From positions 1 to 60,595 of the IMG/VR virus record IMGVR_UViG_3300042879_004465: DNA of 60,595 nt, one strand, 5' to 3'. Of this stretch, positions 1 through 8,441 are shown piece after piece (the first letter of the stretch is position 1; every line of letters starts with the position of its first letter). Below the pieces are notes generated by a model, which was not told the origin of the DNA, searched no databases, and saw only the letters and a program-made list of their open reading frames with translations. This DNA comes from a virus. A program made the position numbers and the translations under genes.

Positions 1-2
1 AT

Positions 3-3000
3 CAAGGAGATAATATTAGTGATATACCACAAGCATTTGATGTTCCAAACATATTAAAAGATGAAGAATATTTGGGATTCTTTTCTCCTCAAAAAATATC
101 TTTAGGATTGGCTGGTGGTTATATTATAGATGCATCTGGAAAATTGATTCCAGTTGGTTTTGGAAATATTAGTTTAGCTACAGCCCCACAACATCTTTCA
201 ATAGGGTCAATATATGATGGAGGATTTGATGATATACCACCAGAATTAAAAGATCCCGGCGATGTGCCAGATGGAAATGTTTTAAAAGTAGAAGTAGGCG
301 GTCTTGATTATGCTGTTGCAATGGTAGAATATCTAAGAGGCCATTGTCCGCAATATACGGACAAAGAATTTCCACCCTCTGTTGGGGGGGATTGTAATGG
401 CGATAATTTTTATGTAAATTCACCATTCAGTTATTGTGCTCCAAATTATCCTTTTGGATTTATTGAAGATGGTAGCAGCGAAGGAAGCGGATCTGGTTTG
501 GAGCCAGTCGGACCACGCGCATTTGAAACTAGACCGAGTAATGCTTTTAGATTAGTTGCGTGGGGAAGCCCGATTGGCGTATTTTCTTTGGCTTCTACGC
601 AAGTTTCCGTTTCCGATTCGCCAGACTATTGCCAGGATATAAATCCAGATGATAAAATTTATCCCGGAACAAATGCATGGAATATATGGACAGATTTTTC
701 TGTAGGCATTAAACATACAGTTGCAATAGATGATTATGGAGGACTTTTTGCAACTCCATTAAGTGATAACACTTACAATCAATCAAGTAAAGGTATGGGG
801 CAAAGTGAACTTATTCCTGTTGAAAATTTTAATGGTCCTCCTGTTAATTGGAACGGAAGAATTAATTATTTCCCACACATTCCAAGACCGGGTTATGTAA
901 AAGAAGAAGAGTGGAATCAACAATTTTACTACAATGTAACTTTACCAAATAGTTGTTATAGATTATGTGCATCAAGATGCCCGTATCTTTTAAATGATAA
1001 TGGTATTTTAATTTCTTGTAGAAAATGTGGAGGAGAACAGTCTGGACCCGGCGGGGATGGCGGCGGCGTAAATTCTGAATGCGCTGATTGTGATTTTACA
1101 TTTAAGATAAAGGGAGCTTTGCATTTTGGTCAAGGAACCCCGGAGGCAAAGGAAAATTGCCCAGATTCTCCTACTGGATGTACTTTAGAGGGATGTTACA
1201 CTTTTAACGAACTAAACACACCTTCAAATGCTAGAGAAATTAATTACGATCTTACACCACTTCTTCTTGGAAAATTTACAAATTGGAAAAACCATACAGA
1301 TCCCGGTGAAGCATTTCAAGAAAGAATGGAAACTTTTGAACCAGATCCCAGATTTCAGCCAGCTTATACTAAAGTTGCGGCTGGCCATTACAACACTTTA
1401 TGTGTTACAAATGAAAATAGAGTAGAAATATATGGAACATATGGTTTAATTGATCAGAACGGAGAAATGTTACCGGGTACAACATTTGATGTATTTGTAC
1501 CAAATGAAATAAAAGCGTTAGCTGGAAGATGGAATGTTACATATGGTGATTGTGAAATATTTTGCAAAGGAGCAACACACAGTCCAATCATAGATGCAAC
1601 TTATACAAATCCATCTTTTGGAAATAATATAGAAGAAATAAAAAGTTCTTGTGATTATAGCGTTTGTATTACCGAAGATAAATCCATACACATTTGGGGC
1701 GATGCTAGCATGGTTCCCGATGCTTTTAATATAGAAACATATAAACGGGGAAAAAAAGCATATAAACGATTAAGACTTCCAAACGCAATTGAAATTGTTT
1801 CTTTTGCAGTGGGCGCAAACTCTTTTTATGTGCATTATCGTCAGCAAATAGCAATAGGACAAAATACATACAATTCGTATAGAACTTATTCATACACAAG
1901 ATATGGAATTGAAGATTTCGGAACCGAAGTTCCTGCACACCTATTCTCAGCAGTTATGCAAGATATTGGAGCGGGCTATGCACACGCAATGGCATTGGTG
2001 TCTACTGGACTAGAAGCAAAAACTTGGAAAGCTGGGGATTTTGCAGAAGATACTTTAAAATATCAATTTGCAAATTTTGAAAGTTTACCATTCTATTTTA
2101 GAAGACAAGCCTTCTTTCATGCTGTTCCTGGCTCTTGGGATTATTCTAAATTTTTATATGGTGGGGTATGCTGCAGAACACTAGAAGGGGGAGATTTTTC
2201 AAATAATCCTGATAATTTAACACAAAGAAACCCTGTTACAGTAGCAGATAGATGTTCTGCTTTGGCGTATAATATTTATAGAGCAGATGAAGAAAACCAA
2301 GGATTCGATCCAAGATTTTCATTCAGTGGACATCCGGAATTATTTTGGATGCGGCCTGATTGGAGAAGATTTACTTACCAATCATCAACAGTTCAAAATG
2401 AAGTTAGCATTAAGGGTTCTGAAATTTCATGCGTTCCAGATGCAGGAATAAATGTTCCTGCCCAACAAGGAGGAATTGGAGCTATATCATTTTATCAGAG
2501 ATCCTGTTTAGGGGATTATGGAGATTGTTGGGGGGAAGGAAGACCACAGGCAGATAGACCCCCGCCATCAGAAATAAGAAGTATACCTTCTTGTGTTCCT
2601 TCTGGGAACTGTGGGACAAGTAGGTGGAACAATCCTGCTGCATTGCCAGGAAATGCTATACAGACCGCTATACCAGTGCCTGTAAAAGTTAGTTTCAGAT
2701 CTACAAAAGATGTTCTTCAGGCATCATTTGTAAGATTTGATGCTCCATCAAGAGGATGTATGAGAGAAGTCGCAAGAAGTCTTTCGTATTTTAAATATGC
2801 AGAAAGACATTATTATTTTGGTTACGATGATACTACAGGGGTATATGGAATTTATAATAATCCAGATTTCTTGAGAGAAATAGCTCCTTTAGTTTATAAC
2901 CCAGAAAAGGATTATGTTTGTGTCGATGCCGATGGTGATGGTATCTTTCAAAGATTTCCTTTAGTAGGGGAAGGCGAAGAAGATCCATGTCTGGGCTTTA

Positions 3001-4571
3001 CTGCTCCATATCCAGTTGGCTGCACACTATGTGGATTTGGAGGCGGAAACGGACCAAACGGGGAAGGGTTGTGCGGTTCCAGTGCTTATTTAAGTTTATT
3101 CAATTATGCATTAAGTGGTCCAAATTATGGGTCCGAAAATGCTGTTGAATGGCCAATATTTTCAATAACAGATCCTGGGTTAGTTGCAATGGATCTAAAA
3201 TTTCAAAGTCAAATTTGTGATGTAGAAGACGGGCCCCAAGGATGTTCTCTTTGCGGTGGAGGGGCGGGTGGACCAAATAGAAATCCACTTTCAGCTGTAG
3301 TAGGGTATGGTGCAGTGGCATTCGTTGCATGTGGTTTTGAGTGCGGTCCCATAGTAAATGAACAATCAGGCGAGATTGTAGATGGTTATTGTGTAGTGAG
3401 GGGGGGCGAAAAAATTAAACCAGGAGGTGCAATATATTATAATAGAGGATTTAAAGCAATTTCGCCCAGCCGTGCATTGCTGTGGGGAGTAGATCAACAA
3501 ATTAGTTATACGATTCCTCCGGAAAATGATACAAATTATCAAAACACTAAAAAAACTTTTATAGATGTTTTAAATGATAGCGAGTATACGCATAAAACGG
3601 AACCTTGGTTTTTTTCCAATTCTCCAAAATGGAAACCAATGTTTTATTATAGTCCTTTGATTGAAGGCTCTAGCAACACGAATGATCCGGAAGTCATTGC
3701 ATTGTCGAAATATAATTTATTGAAGTGTTCACAAGACGGCCCACAAGATGCTATAAAATGTTTAAGCAATGCTATAGATGCAAATGCTGACTGTGGTGGC
3801 TGTGATATCACTAGTGGTGACCCATTTTTAGAAGATGGAGTTTTTGTAGAAGAAATTGAATTCGATACATTAGAAAATCCAATTAGAGAACATATTTTAG
3901 GCAAATTTACATCTAATACGGAATTAGGAGTTAGACAAATATCAAAGGGAGTATTCAAATATGAAATTTCTGCTACTAAAAAAAATCCCGATTTAAATGT
4001 AAAATTTGGTGCCAGACTTTATAAAGTGGATCAATTTGGAACTGAAACTTTGTTATTAAATGATTCTGATTATTCGCCATCTGTTGATAGAGAATTTATA
4101 CAATCTGTAATAGAAGACCCGGGCGATCCCAATTCAGAACCACCCATACCACCAACAGTAACAATCCAAGAAACCCCCACTTTTGGTCGTTATATTTTTA
4201 ATCAATATGTTACAATGCCAATAGAAGTTAATGAAACTGATAAATTGAGATTTGAATTATACGCAAAGGTATTTGAATTGGGAGATACGGTAGAAGGTGG
4301 ATCAAATAGATTACTTGTAAGATACGGTACTGTAACGGATGTTCCGGAGGCATTAGGAGACGAAGCCAGATACGTGGTTGGGGATGAAGTATCTTTTGTT
4401 GAATATAGTAAATTTTCAATAGTATTGGAAAATCCTCCCTGCTTTGGTGGTGGGGATGATACTCCAAATGCTCCACCAAGCAATGTAAAAAAGGTAGTAA
4501 CCGACCAAGGACAAGTAGTATATCAGGCTGGAAATATAACATGTCTTATATTGGATTGTTGTGGTGCGTAA
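3..4571 (+). CDS. Giant Cys-rich adhesin-like protein with RCC1-like repeats (5' partial)
   Basis: The reading frame is open from the first full codon of the window, so the gene starts upstream. A TTG at 72 is not needed as a start. More than 1,500 residues are visible. Five segments resemble RCC1-type beta-propeller blades (pattern VAAGHxxTLxVTxxxRVxxWG), near 700-745, 1369-1420, 1631-1690, 1797-1850 and 1961-2030. Cys-x-x-Cys-Gly motifs followed by glycine-rich stretches recur near 1017, 3021 and 3243, with a CGGC near 3790. No transmembrane segment or known catalytic motif is visible. The size, repeats and position beside other fibre-type genes suggest a virion surface or host-binding protein. 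The RCC1 resemblance is seen by eye; the structural role is inferred. Confidence 0.55.
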   Translation, partial: QGDNISDIPQAFDVPNILKDEEYLGFFSPQKISLGLAGGYIIDASGKLIPVGFGNISLATAPQHLSIGSIYDGGFDDIPPELKDPGDVPDGNVLKVEVGGLDYAVAMVEYLRGHCPQYTDKEFPPSVGGDCNGDNFYVNSPFSYCAPNYPFGFIEDGSSEGSGSGLEPVGPRAFETRPSNAFRLVAWGSPIGVFSLASTQVSVSDSPDYCQDINPDDKIYPGTNAWNIWTDFSVGIKHTVAIDDYGGLFATPLSDNTYNQSSKGMGQSELIPVENFNGPPVNWNGRINYFPHIPRPGYVKEEEWNQQFYYNVTLPNSCYRLCASRCPYLLNDNGILISCRKCGGEQSGPGGDGGGVNSECADCDFTFKIKGALHFGQGTPEAKENCPDSPTGCTLEGCYTFNELNTPSNAREINYDLTPLLLGKFTNWKNHTDPGEAFQERMETFEPDPRFQPAYTKVAAGHYNTLCVTNENRVEIYGTYGLIDQNGEMLPGTTFDVFVPNEIKALAGRWNVTYGDCEIFCKGATHSPIIDATYTNPSFGNNIEEIKSSCDYSVCITEDKSIHIWGDASMVPDAFNIETYKRGKKAYKRLRLPNAIEIVSFAVGANSFYVHYRQQIAIGQNTYNSYRTYSYTRYGIEDFGTEVPAHLFSAVMQDIGAGYAHAMALVSTGLEAKTWKAGDFAEDTLKYQFANFESLPFYFRRQAFFHAVPGSWDYSKFLYGGVCCRTLEGGDFSNNPDNLTQRNPVTVADRCSALAYNIYRADEENQGFDPRFSFSGHPELFWMRPDWRRFTYQSSTVQNEVSIKGSEISCVPDAGINVPAQQGGIGAISFYQRSCLGDYGDCWGEGRPQADRPPPSEIRSIPSCVPSGNCGTSRWNNPAALPGNAIQTAIPVPVKVSFRSTKDVLQASFVRFDAPSRGCMREVARSLSYFKYAERHYYFGYDDTTGVYGIYNNPDFLREIAPLVYNPEKDYVCVDADGDGIFQRFPLVGEGEEDPCLGFTAPYPVGCTLCGFGGGNGPNGEGLCGSSAYLSLFNYALSGPNYGSENAVEWPIFSITDPGLVAMDLKFQSQICDVEDGPQGCSLCGGGAGGPNRNPLSAVVGYGAVAFVACGFECGPIVNEQSGEIVDGYCVVRGGEKIKPGGAIYYNRGFKAISPSRALLWGVDQQISYTIPPENDTNYQNTKKTFIDVLNDSEYTHKTEPWFFSNSPKWKPMFYYSPLIEGSSNTNDPEVIALSKYNLLKCSQDGPQDAIKCLSNAIDANADCGGCDITSGDPFLEDGVFVEEIEFDTLENPIREHILGKFTSNTELGVRQISKGVFKYEISATKKNPDLNVKFGARLYKVDQFGTETLLLNDSDYSPSVDREFIQSVIEDPGDPNSEPPIPPTVTIQETPTFGRYIFNQYVTMPIEVNETDKLRFELYAKVFELGDTVEGGSNRLLVRYGTVTDVPEALGDEARYVVGDEVSFVEYSKFSIVLENPPCFGGGDDTPNAPPSNVKKVVTDQGQVVYQAGNITCLILDCCGA

Positions 4572-4598
4572 ATTTAAAATAAATAAAATAGGTGACAT

Positions 4599-5207
4599 AT
4601 GAAACATATTAATGATATACCAATGATGTTTAATACAACTGGTTCAACATCAACATCAAAATCCGAAAACCATTTTTTAAAAATTGGAAAACAAGACCAA
4701 TTAATTTTAAATACTTTGGATTATGGAATTTATAATAAAATTTTAAAATTTAATTTAAATATAAATTTTAATAAATTGTTAATGCTAAAGTTAAATAAAA
4801 TAGGTTCGGGTGATATAATTGATTTTATTACCAGATATACTGGATTAAAAAAATTAATAGTATGGATAACAAATGGAAATTGCGGGTGTGAAGCTCGTAG
4901 AGTAAAGTTTAATTCGTTGTTTAGTTTTTATTGGCCATCTATAAAATTCAGAAAAGTTTATATAGAAGATTTGCATTCTTTGAAATATAAAGATATAAAA
5001 AATTATAAAAAATATTTATCAAGAAAAGCGCAAGAAATGGATTTACCTAATATAAATCTTGATCCAGCTGATATTTTAAATTTACCAAAAGTACCGGATA
5101 AACCAAAACAACCAGAAACACCAGTTAACAAAACGCCAACCAAACCATTAACAGAACCAAAAATAAAAAAGTCTTGTGGTTGTTCAAAAAGAAAACTAAA
5201 TACTTGA
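4599..5207 (+). CDS. Hypothetical protein with phage 'TGxKK...CGC' motif and Pro-rich tail
   Basis: A 202-residue protein starting 28 bases after the adhesin-like gene, with an AGGTGA ribosome-binding site at 4590-4595. The middle holds TRYTGLKK followed by NCGCEARRVKFNSLF. From memory this resembles a small motif (TGIKK...CGCxxRxxxLNxLF) common in uncharacterised proteins of T4-like phages. The C-terminal third is rich in Pro, Lys and Thr and ends with a second CGC cluster (KSCGCSKRK). The paired CGC motifs could bind metal. It probably shares a transcript with the upstream gene. Function unknown. Confidence 0.6.
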   Translation: MKHINDIPMMFNTTGSTSTSKSENHFLKIGKQDQLILNTLDYGIYNKILKFNLNINFNKLLMLKLNKIGSGDIIDFITRYTGLKKLIVWITNGNCGCEARRVKFNSLFSFYWPSIKFRKVYIEDLHSLKYKDIKNYKKYLSRKAQEMDLPNINLDPADILNLPKVPDKPKQPETPVNKTPTKPLTEPKIKKSCGCSKRKLNT

Positions 5208-5237
5208 TAATCTTTAAAAAGGAGATATATTTTAATT

Positions 5238-5519
5238 ATGAAAACAGGTTTATTAAAATTTAAATACGGCGAAGAAATTATTTGTGAATACGAAAAAAAG
5301 GAAACCCATACACATATTAAAAATATGACTGCTATGATTGCTGTAGAAAATCATAATTGGCAACTGGTAACTTGGCTTCCTTACGCAAAGATTAGAGAAG
5401 GCATAGACATACCAAATTCTGAAATTTTATTTTTAAGTGATTTGAGTGAAGACATGGAAGAATATTATATTAAATGGAAAGAAGCTTTGGAAAAAAAGAG
5501 AGAAATAAGTTTTAAGTAA
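5238..5519 (+). CDS. Small Sm-like (LSm-fold) phage protein
   Basis: A 93-residue protein preceded by a strong AAGGAG at about 5219-5224, some 13 bases before ATG. It begins LLKFKYGEEIICEYE, then has a WLPYAKI segment, an acidic DLSEDMEEYY stretch and a C-terminal helix. The same order occurs in the N-terminal half of the 204-residue protein at 37694-38308 (VVKFTTGEEVVAIVQE). The pair looks like the Sm-like family known from cyanophages. Sm folds often bind RNA, but no RNA-binding evidence exists here. Paralogy is seen in the sequence; the fold is inferred from family memory. Confidence 0.55.
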   Translation: MKTGLLKFKYGEEIICEYEKKETHTHIKNMTAMIAVENHNWQLVTWLPYAKIREGIDIPNSEILFLSDLSEDMEEYYIKWKEALEKKREISFK

Positions 5520-5529
5520 AATATTTTCT

Positions 5530-5536
5530 CTAAATA
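5530..5536 (+). promoter_or_regulatory. Late promoter box CTAAATA
   Basis: CTAAATA ends eight bases before the ATG at 5545. Gene-55-type sigma factors of T4-like phages recognise TATAAATA or CTAAATA at about -10, so the transcript would start only a few bases before the gene. Confidence 0.55.
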
Positions 5537-5544
5537 TTTTTATA

Positions 5545-5826
5545 ATGTTTAGAGGAAAATATAAAAAATTAGACGCATCGGGCCTAAAAAAACAGTATCT
5601 CGCAGGAGATACTGTTTTATTTGAAGGAAATATTTACAAGGCAATAAAACAAACTGAACTTTCTCCCTTTAGAGATAAACAAAGTTGGCAATTGACAGGT
5701 TCAAATGTGATATATTCTTCGAATACCCCTCCTATATCGCCTACAACGGGACAATATTGGGAAAAAGATGGAAAGGTTTATGTCTACCACTATGATGGCA
5801 ATAATTATTCTTGGGCAGAGTTTTGA
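5545..5826 (+). CDS. Small protein with carbohydrate-binding-module-like motif
   Basis: A 93-residue protein. Residues 18-50 (YLAGDTVLFEGNIYKA followed by a conserved-looking W) resemble the CBM5/12 pattern of a strand, G-D-x-V, an aromatic Y-x-A and a Trp. Such modules occur on phage fibres and decoration proteins. A second half (GQYWEKDGKVYVYHYDG) is Tyr-rich and may be a further small beta domain. The last 22 bases overlap the convergent gene ending at 5805. A near-perfect terminator hairpin lies inside the coding region at 5585-5618. A virion decoration or fibre-tip role is a guess. Confidence 0.55.
   Translation: MFRGKYKKLDASGLKKQYLAGDTVLFEGNIYKAIKQTELSPFRDKQSWQLTGSNVIYSSNTPPISPTTGQYWEKDGKVYVYHYDGNNYSWAEF
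5585..5618 (-). terminator. Intrinsic terminator for leftward genes, inside a convergent gene
   Basis: A perfect 13-bp stem (5589-5601 with 5606-5618) closes a four-base loop. Read leftward it is followed by a run of seven T. It lies about 190 bases past the end of the leftward gene at 5805, so it can terminate that operon although it is within the coding sequence of the rightward 5545-5826 gene. Confidence 0.65.
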
Positions 5827-7118
5827 ATAACTATTTTTAAAATATTAACAACTTTTTTTTCCACTTTTAAATATATTACTTTAGGTGCGCTCAATTCTTT
5901 GATGTATATAAAAGAGCAACCATCGAAGCCGGGAACACCATTTAAAAAGAAGTATTCTGTCAGAGGGAGCGAACATTCATAGTCCAAATAAGGTGAAATT
6001 TTAGAAGAAACTAAAGAAGAATCCGATAAATCAAATTTTAAAATTGTGCTAATCCCAACACTATTGTAATAAACTTCTGATGTATTAGAGCCATCAACTA
6101 GGGTAACAGTAGCAAGCGATGTTGTAGATACTCCTTCTACTCCAGTACCAACAAAAACTCTTATTGTTTCTAACTTTATGTTGGAATAGTGATCGATGCT
6201 TAAAGAAAGACCGTTGTACGCATATGGATTAAAAAGATTTTCCGTATTGTTTATTCTCGCTGCACCATACCAATTAAAAGTGTGGGTCGGGTCATTTAAT
6301 TCTCTGCAATATTTTTGATAATAATTTTGATTGTTGTATATATCAATTATAGCTCCGGAAGAATTTAACTTGTTTATAATTCCATTTTGAATTTTAGACG
6401 TTGTTAAGGTAGTTAAATCCGGAACCCCACGCATATAAATGTTTATGTTGCTAGGGACAAAATATAAATTTTCATTTAAAATTGTTTCGCTTGGGTCTAT
6501 GTAAATTATTTCTGAATTATCATTTAATTTTATTGAAGACTTTATTTTTAATCTTCCGGAATTTAAAGATGCGCTTGATACTTCTAAAAATTCTTCAAAT
6601 CCATAATCGCTACCATATACTCCCAAAAAATTTAAATTTAATGGATCTTCTTTATTTAACTTTGCTTGAAAATATTGTGCTGTCACTCCACTAATTGCTG
6701 TTAAAACTGGCGGAGAACTAAAATTATAACTTTGATAAAAACCATCGGTAATAGAAGTAGAAAAAGTTACTCCTATTGCATCTATATAAGTATTGTAATT
6801 TCCCGTAACTCCATTTAAAGTATAAATTCCTGCAAAAGATTTTTGTTCTCCGGTTTCTTCTATGTAATAAGTTCCTCCTCCAATTGCGAATGTATTTCCA
6901 ATTGAAAGATTTCCAAAAAATTGTTTTAAAAACTTTAAATCAGAAGAATTGGAAGAAGAAGAATAATCTATAAAAAAACTAGAACCAGATTTTAAAATAT
7001 TTGGGCTTGTTTCCAATAAGCCTTTGGTAAAACAGGGATCTAATGTAGCTCCAGTAAAATTTGTGGCAAATAAACTTATATTTTTAACAACAGTTAAAGA
7101 TTTATTTGTATCTGTCAT
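5805..7118 (-). CDS. Putative fibre or virion surface protein
   Basis: A 437-residue protein rich in Ser, Asn, Thr, Tyr and Gly with few charged residues, as in beta-rich phage fibre proteins. No known domain was recognised. It follows the 306-residue gene one base downstream of that gene's stop, so the two form a leftward late operon from the promoter at 8060-8066. Its 3' end overlaps the convergent 5545-5826 gene by 22 bases. A structural role rests on composition and neighbours only. Confidence 0.5.
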   Translation of the reverse strand: MTDTNKSLTVVKNISLFATNFTGATLDPCFTKGLLETSPNILKSGSSFFIDYSSSSNSSDLKFLKQFFGNLSIGNTFAIGGGTYYIEETGEQKSFAGIYTLNGVTGNYNTYIDAIGVTFSTSITDGFYQSYNFSSPPVLTAISGVTAQYFQAKLNKEDPLNLNFLGVYGSDYGFEEFLEVSSASLNSGRLKIKSSIKLNDNSEIIYIDPSETILNENLYFVPSNINIYMRGVPDLTTLTTSKIQNGIINKLNSSGAIIDIYNNQNYYQKYCRELNDPTHTFNWYGAARINNTENLFNPYAYNGLSLSIDHYSNIKLETIRVFVGTGVEGVSTTSLATVTLVDGSNTSEVYYNSVGISTILKFDLSDSSLVSSKISPYLDYECSLPLTEYFFLNGVPGFDGCSFIYIKELSAPKVIYLKVEKKVVNILKIVIQNSAQE

Positions 7119-7119
7119 A

Positions 7120-8040
7120 TTATGAAGCGAAATAACTTATTGATTGTGTCGAGGTTTTAGCTCTCACGTAAACAACGTTCAAATTGCCTACGTTTAAAAA
7201 CAGCTGTTCGCCGGGATCTAGATTATATCCCAAATTTGTTGCTAGATTGCTGTCTCCTACGTATATTATATCTGTGTTTGAGGAAGATGCCTTCAAATTT
7301 ATTCCGGCATAGCAAGTAAACCCGCTATTCAATTGAACAGATGCGGTAGTTAGGGTTCTTATTCCTGCGGTAACTCCGCTAGGTCTTACCAAGCCAAATA
7401 CAGATAAAGCATCATAAATGTCATCTACTTTTGCATAAATTGCAGTAATTCCATTTACGATATTTGTATCGTTAATCGCAGCAGTTCCAGATACAGCAAC
7501 GGTGAACGGATAAGCTCCGGTAAATCCTTGAACTCTAAGAGACCCCGTAGCTCCAGAATTTTCAACTGCAATTGTTGGATTAATGTATGCAGTGACCGTG
7601 ATATCTTGTACTGACACTCTGAGAGCATTTCCCGAAACCCCCAAAGCGGCTCCGCCCGAGCCAACCAAGGTTGCTGGTATCCAAGTATTACCGCCAAACC
7701 CATATACAGCCATACTGTCTCTCGTATAGCTTCTAGCAATGCCTCCTGTGATCGCTAGGGGAGCTCCGCTGACTCCTTGTACGCTTACGGTGCCTTGGAC
7801 GAATACTGCATCTCCTGCGCTGTTTCCCACAACAATAACTGGATCCGTAAAATTTACAATATTCGCAGTCACGCCAGTTGATAGGATGACCGGGAGTGGG
7901 GTCGATGAAGAAACCAAAGAGGCACTTGAGGTATTGCCGTAGGCAACTTTAAATACCTGATACTGTGCTCCGCCGATCTCGTTGGTGGCGATGTTTGCCG
8001 TATTGCCCGATGCTACATTAATTACAATGTTACTTGCCAT
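7120..8040 (-). CDS. Putative fibre/decoration protein with beta-repeat body
   Basis: A 306-residue protein made of short Val/Thr/Gly/Ala-rich beta-like repeats (VQGTVSVQGVSGAPLAI, LRVQGFTGAYPFTVAVSG). Its C-terminal module (IYVGDSNLATNLGYNLDPG then VYVRAKTSTQSISYF) resembles the terminal domain of many small phage virion proteins (YVG...G..L.PGE......N...VYV). ATG at 8040 has a TGGAG ribosome-binding site and a late box (8060-8066) 19 bases upstream. It is cotranscribed with the 437-residue gene. A surface role is likely; the exact location in the virion is unknown. Confidence 0.55.
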   Translation of the reverse strand: MASNIVINVASGNTANIATNEIGGAQYQVFKVAYGNTSSASLVSSSTPLPVILSTGVTANIVNFTDPVIVVGNSAGDAVFVQGTVSVQGVSGAPLAITGGIARSYTRDSMAVYGFGGNTWIPATLVGSGGAALGVSGNALRVSVQDITVTAYINPTIAVENSGATGSLRVQGFTGAYPFTVAVSGTAAINDTNIVNGITAIYAKVDDIYDALSVFGLVRPSGVTAGIRTLTTASVQLNSGFTCYAGINLKASSSNTDIIYVGDSNLATNLGYNLDPGEQLFLNVGNLNVVYVRAKTSTQSISYFAS

Positions 8041-8059
8041 TTTTTCTCCAAGTCTATGA

Positions 8060-8066
8060 TATTTAG
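8060..8066 (-). promoter_or_regulatory. Late promoter box CTAAATA (leftward)
   Basis: CTAAATA on the minus strand, 19 bases before the ATG at 8040. It lies back to back with the early-type promoter of gp33 (8080-8107). Confidence 0.6.
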
Positions 8067-8079
8067 GCTTAACTAACTA

Positions 8080-8107
8080 TTGATAAATTTTTAAAATATG
8101 CTATAAT
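8080..8107 (+). promoter_or_regulatory. Sigma-70-like promoter of gp33, near-leaderless
   Basis: TTGATA (8080-8085), 16-base spacer, TATAAT (8102-8107). An ATG at 8108 directly abuts the -10 box and a second in-frame ATG at 8114 lies six bases after it, at the expected transcription start. Confidence 0.65.
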
Positions 8108-8350
8108 ATGACTATGTATTTAGACGATAAAGCCAAAACATCGTTTTCTTCTAAAATTTTAGAAAGAGTTCAAAAAACAAAATTGTCCTATATGGATTGT
8201 GTTATTGAATTGGCGGAAGAATTGGGAATTGAACCATCTACTGCTGGCAAACTTCTCACCAAACCAATAATTGAAAAAATTCAAGAGGAAGCAAAAGACA
8301 AGCATTTTTTGAAAAAGGGGAAAGCAAAAAAGCTTCCACTTGATGATTGA
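8108..8350 (+). CDS. gp33: Late promoter transcription accessory protein gp33
   Basis: An 80-residue homologue of T4 gp33, the co-activator that links host RNA polymerase carrying gp55 to the gp45 sliding clamp for late transcription. It shows the family core KLSYMDCVIELAEELGIEP then a TKPIIEKIQEEAK segment. It is shorter than T4 gp33 (112 residues), as in cyanophages. ATG at 8108 touches the -10 box. The ATG at 8114 (protein starting MYLDD) fits the predicted transcript start better and may be the real start. It sits just before gp32, close to the T4 order. Confidence 0.8.
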   Translation: MTMYLDDKAKTSFSSKILERVQKTKLSYMDCVIELAEELGIEPSTAGKLLTKPIIEKIQEEAKDKHFLKKGKAKKLPLDD

Positions 8351-8375
8351 CTGTCTGGGATAAATATGTTAGAAT
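8347..8375 (+). promoter_or_regulatory. Sigma-70-like promoter of gp32
   Basis: TTGACT (8347-8352), 17-base spacer, TAGAAT (8370-8375). Transcription should begin near 8382, the first base of the upstream hairpin in the gp32 leader. Confidence 0.6.
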
Positions 8376-8381
8376 ATAACC

Positions 8382-8426
8382 ATCAGGGTAGGTCCCTGAT
8401 ATAACAAGGTCTGGGTAGGCCCCAGA
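8382..8426 (+). promoter_or_regulatory. Tandem leader hairpins of gp32, possible autoregulatory operator
   Basis: Two perfect hairpins lie in tandem. The first has a 7-bp stem 8382-8388/8394-8400 and loop TAGGT; the second has a 6-bp stem 8410-8415/8421-8426 and loop TAGGC. The loops and the GGG...CCC closing pairs match. They end 15 bases before the gp32 ATG and just before its AAAGG. T4 gp32 represses its own mRNA through a 5' leader structure, so this is a likely equivalent; regulation is inferred. Confidence 0.55.
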
Positions 8427-8441
8427 GAAAGAAAGGTAAAA

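Noticed and set aside
4578-4585. AATAAATA before the 4599 gene as a late promoter
   Set aside because: The area is a simple A/T run after a stop codon and the match is weaker than the CTAAATA set; cotranscription with the upstream gene explains expression.
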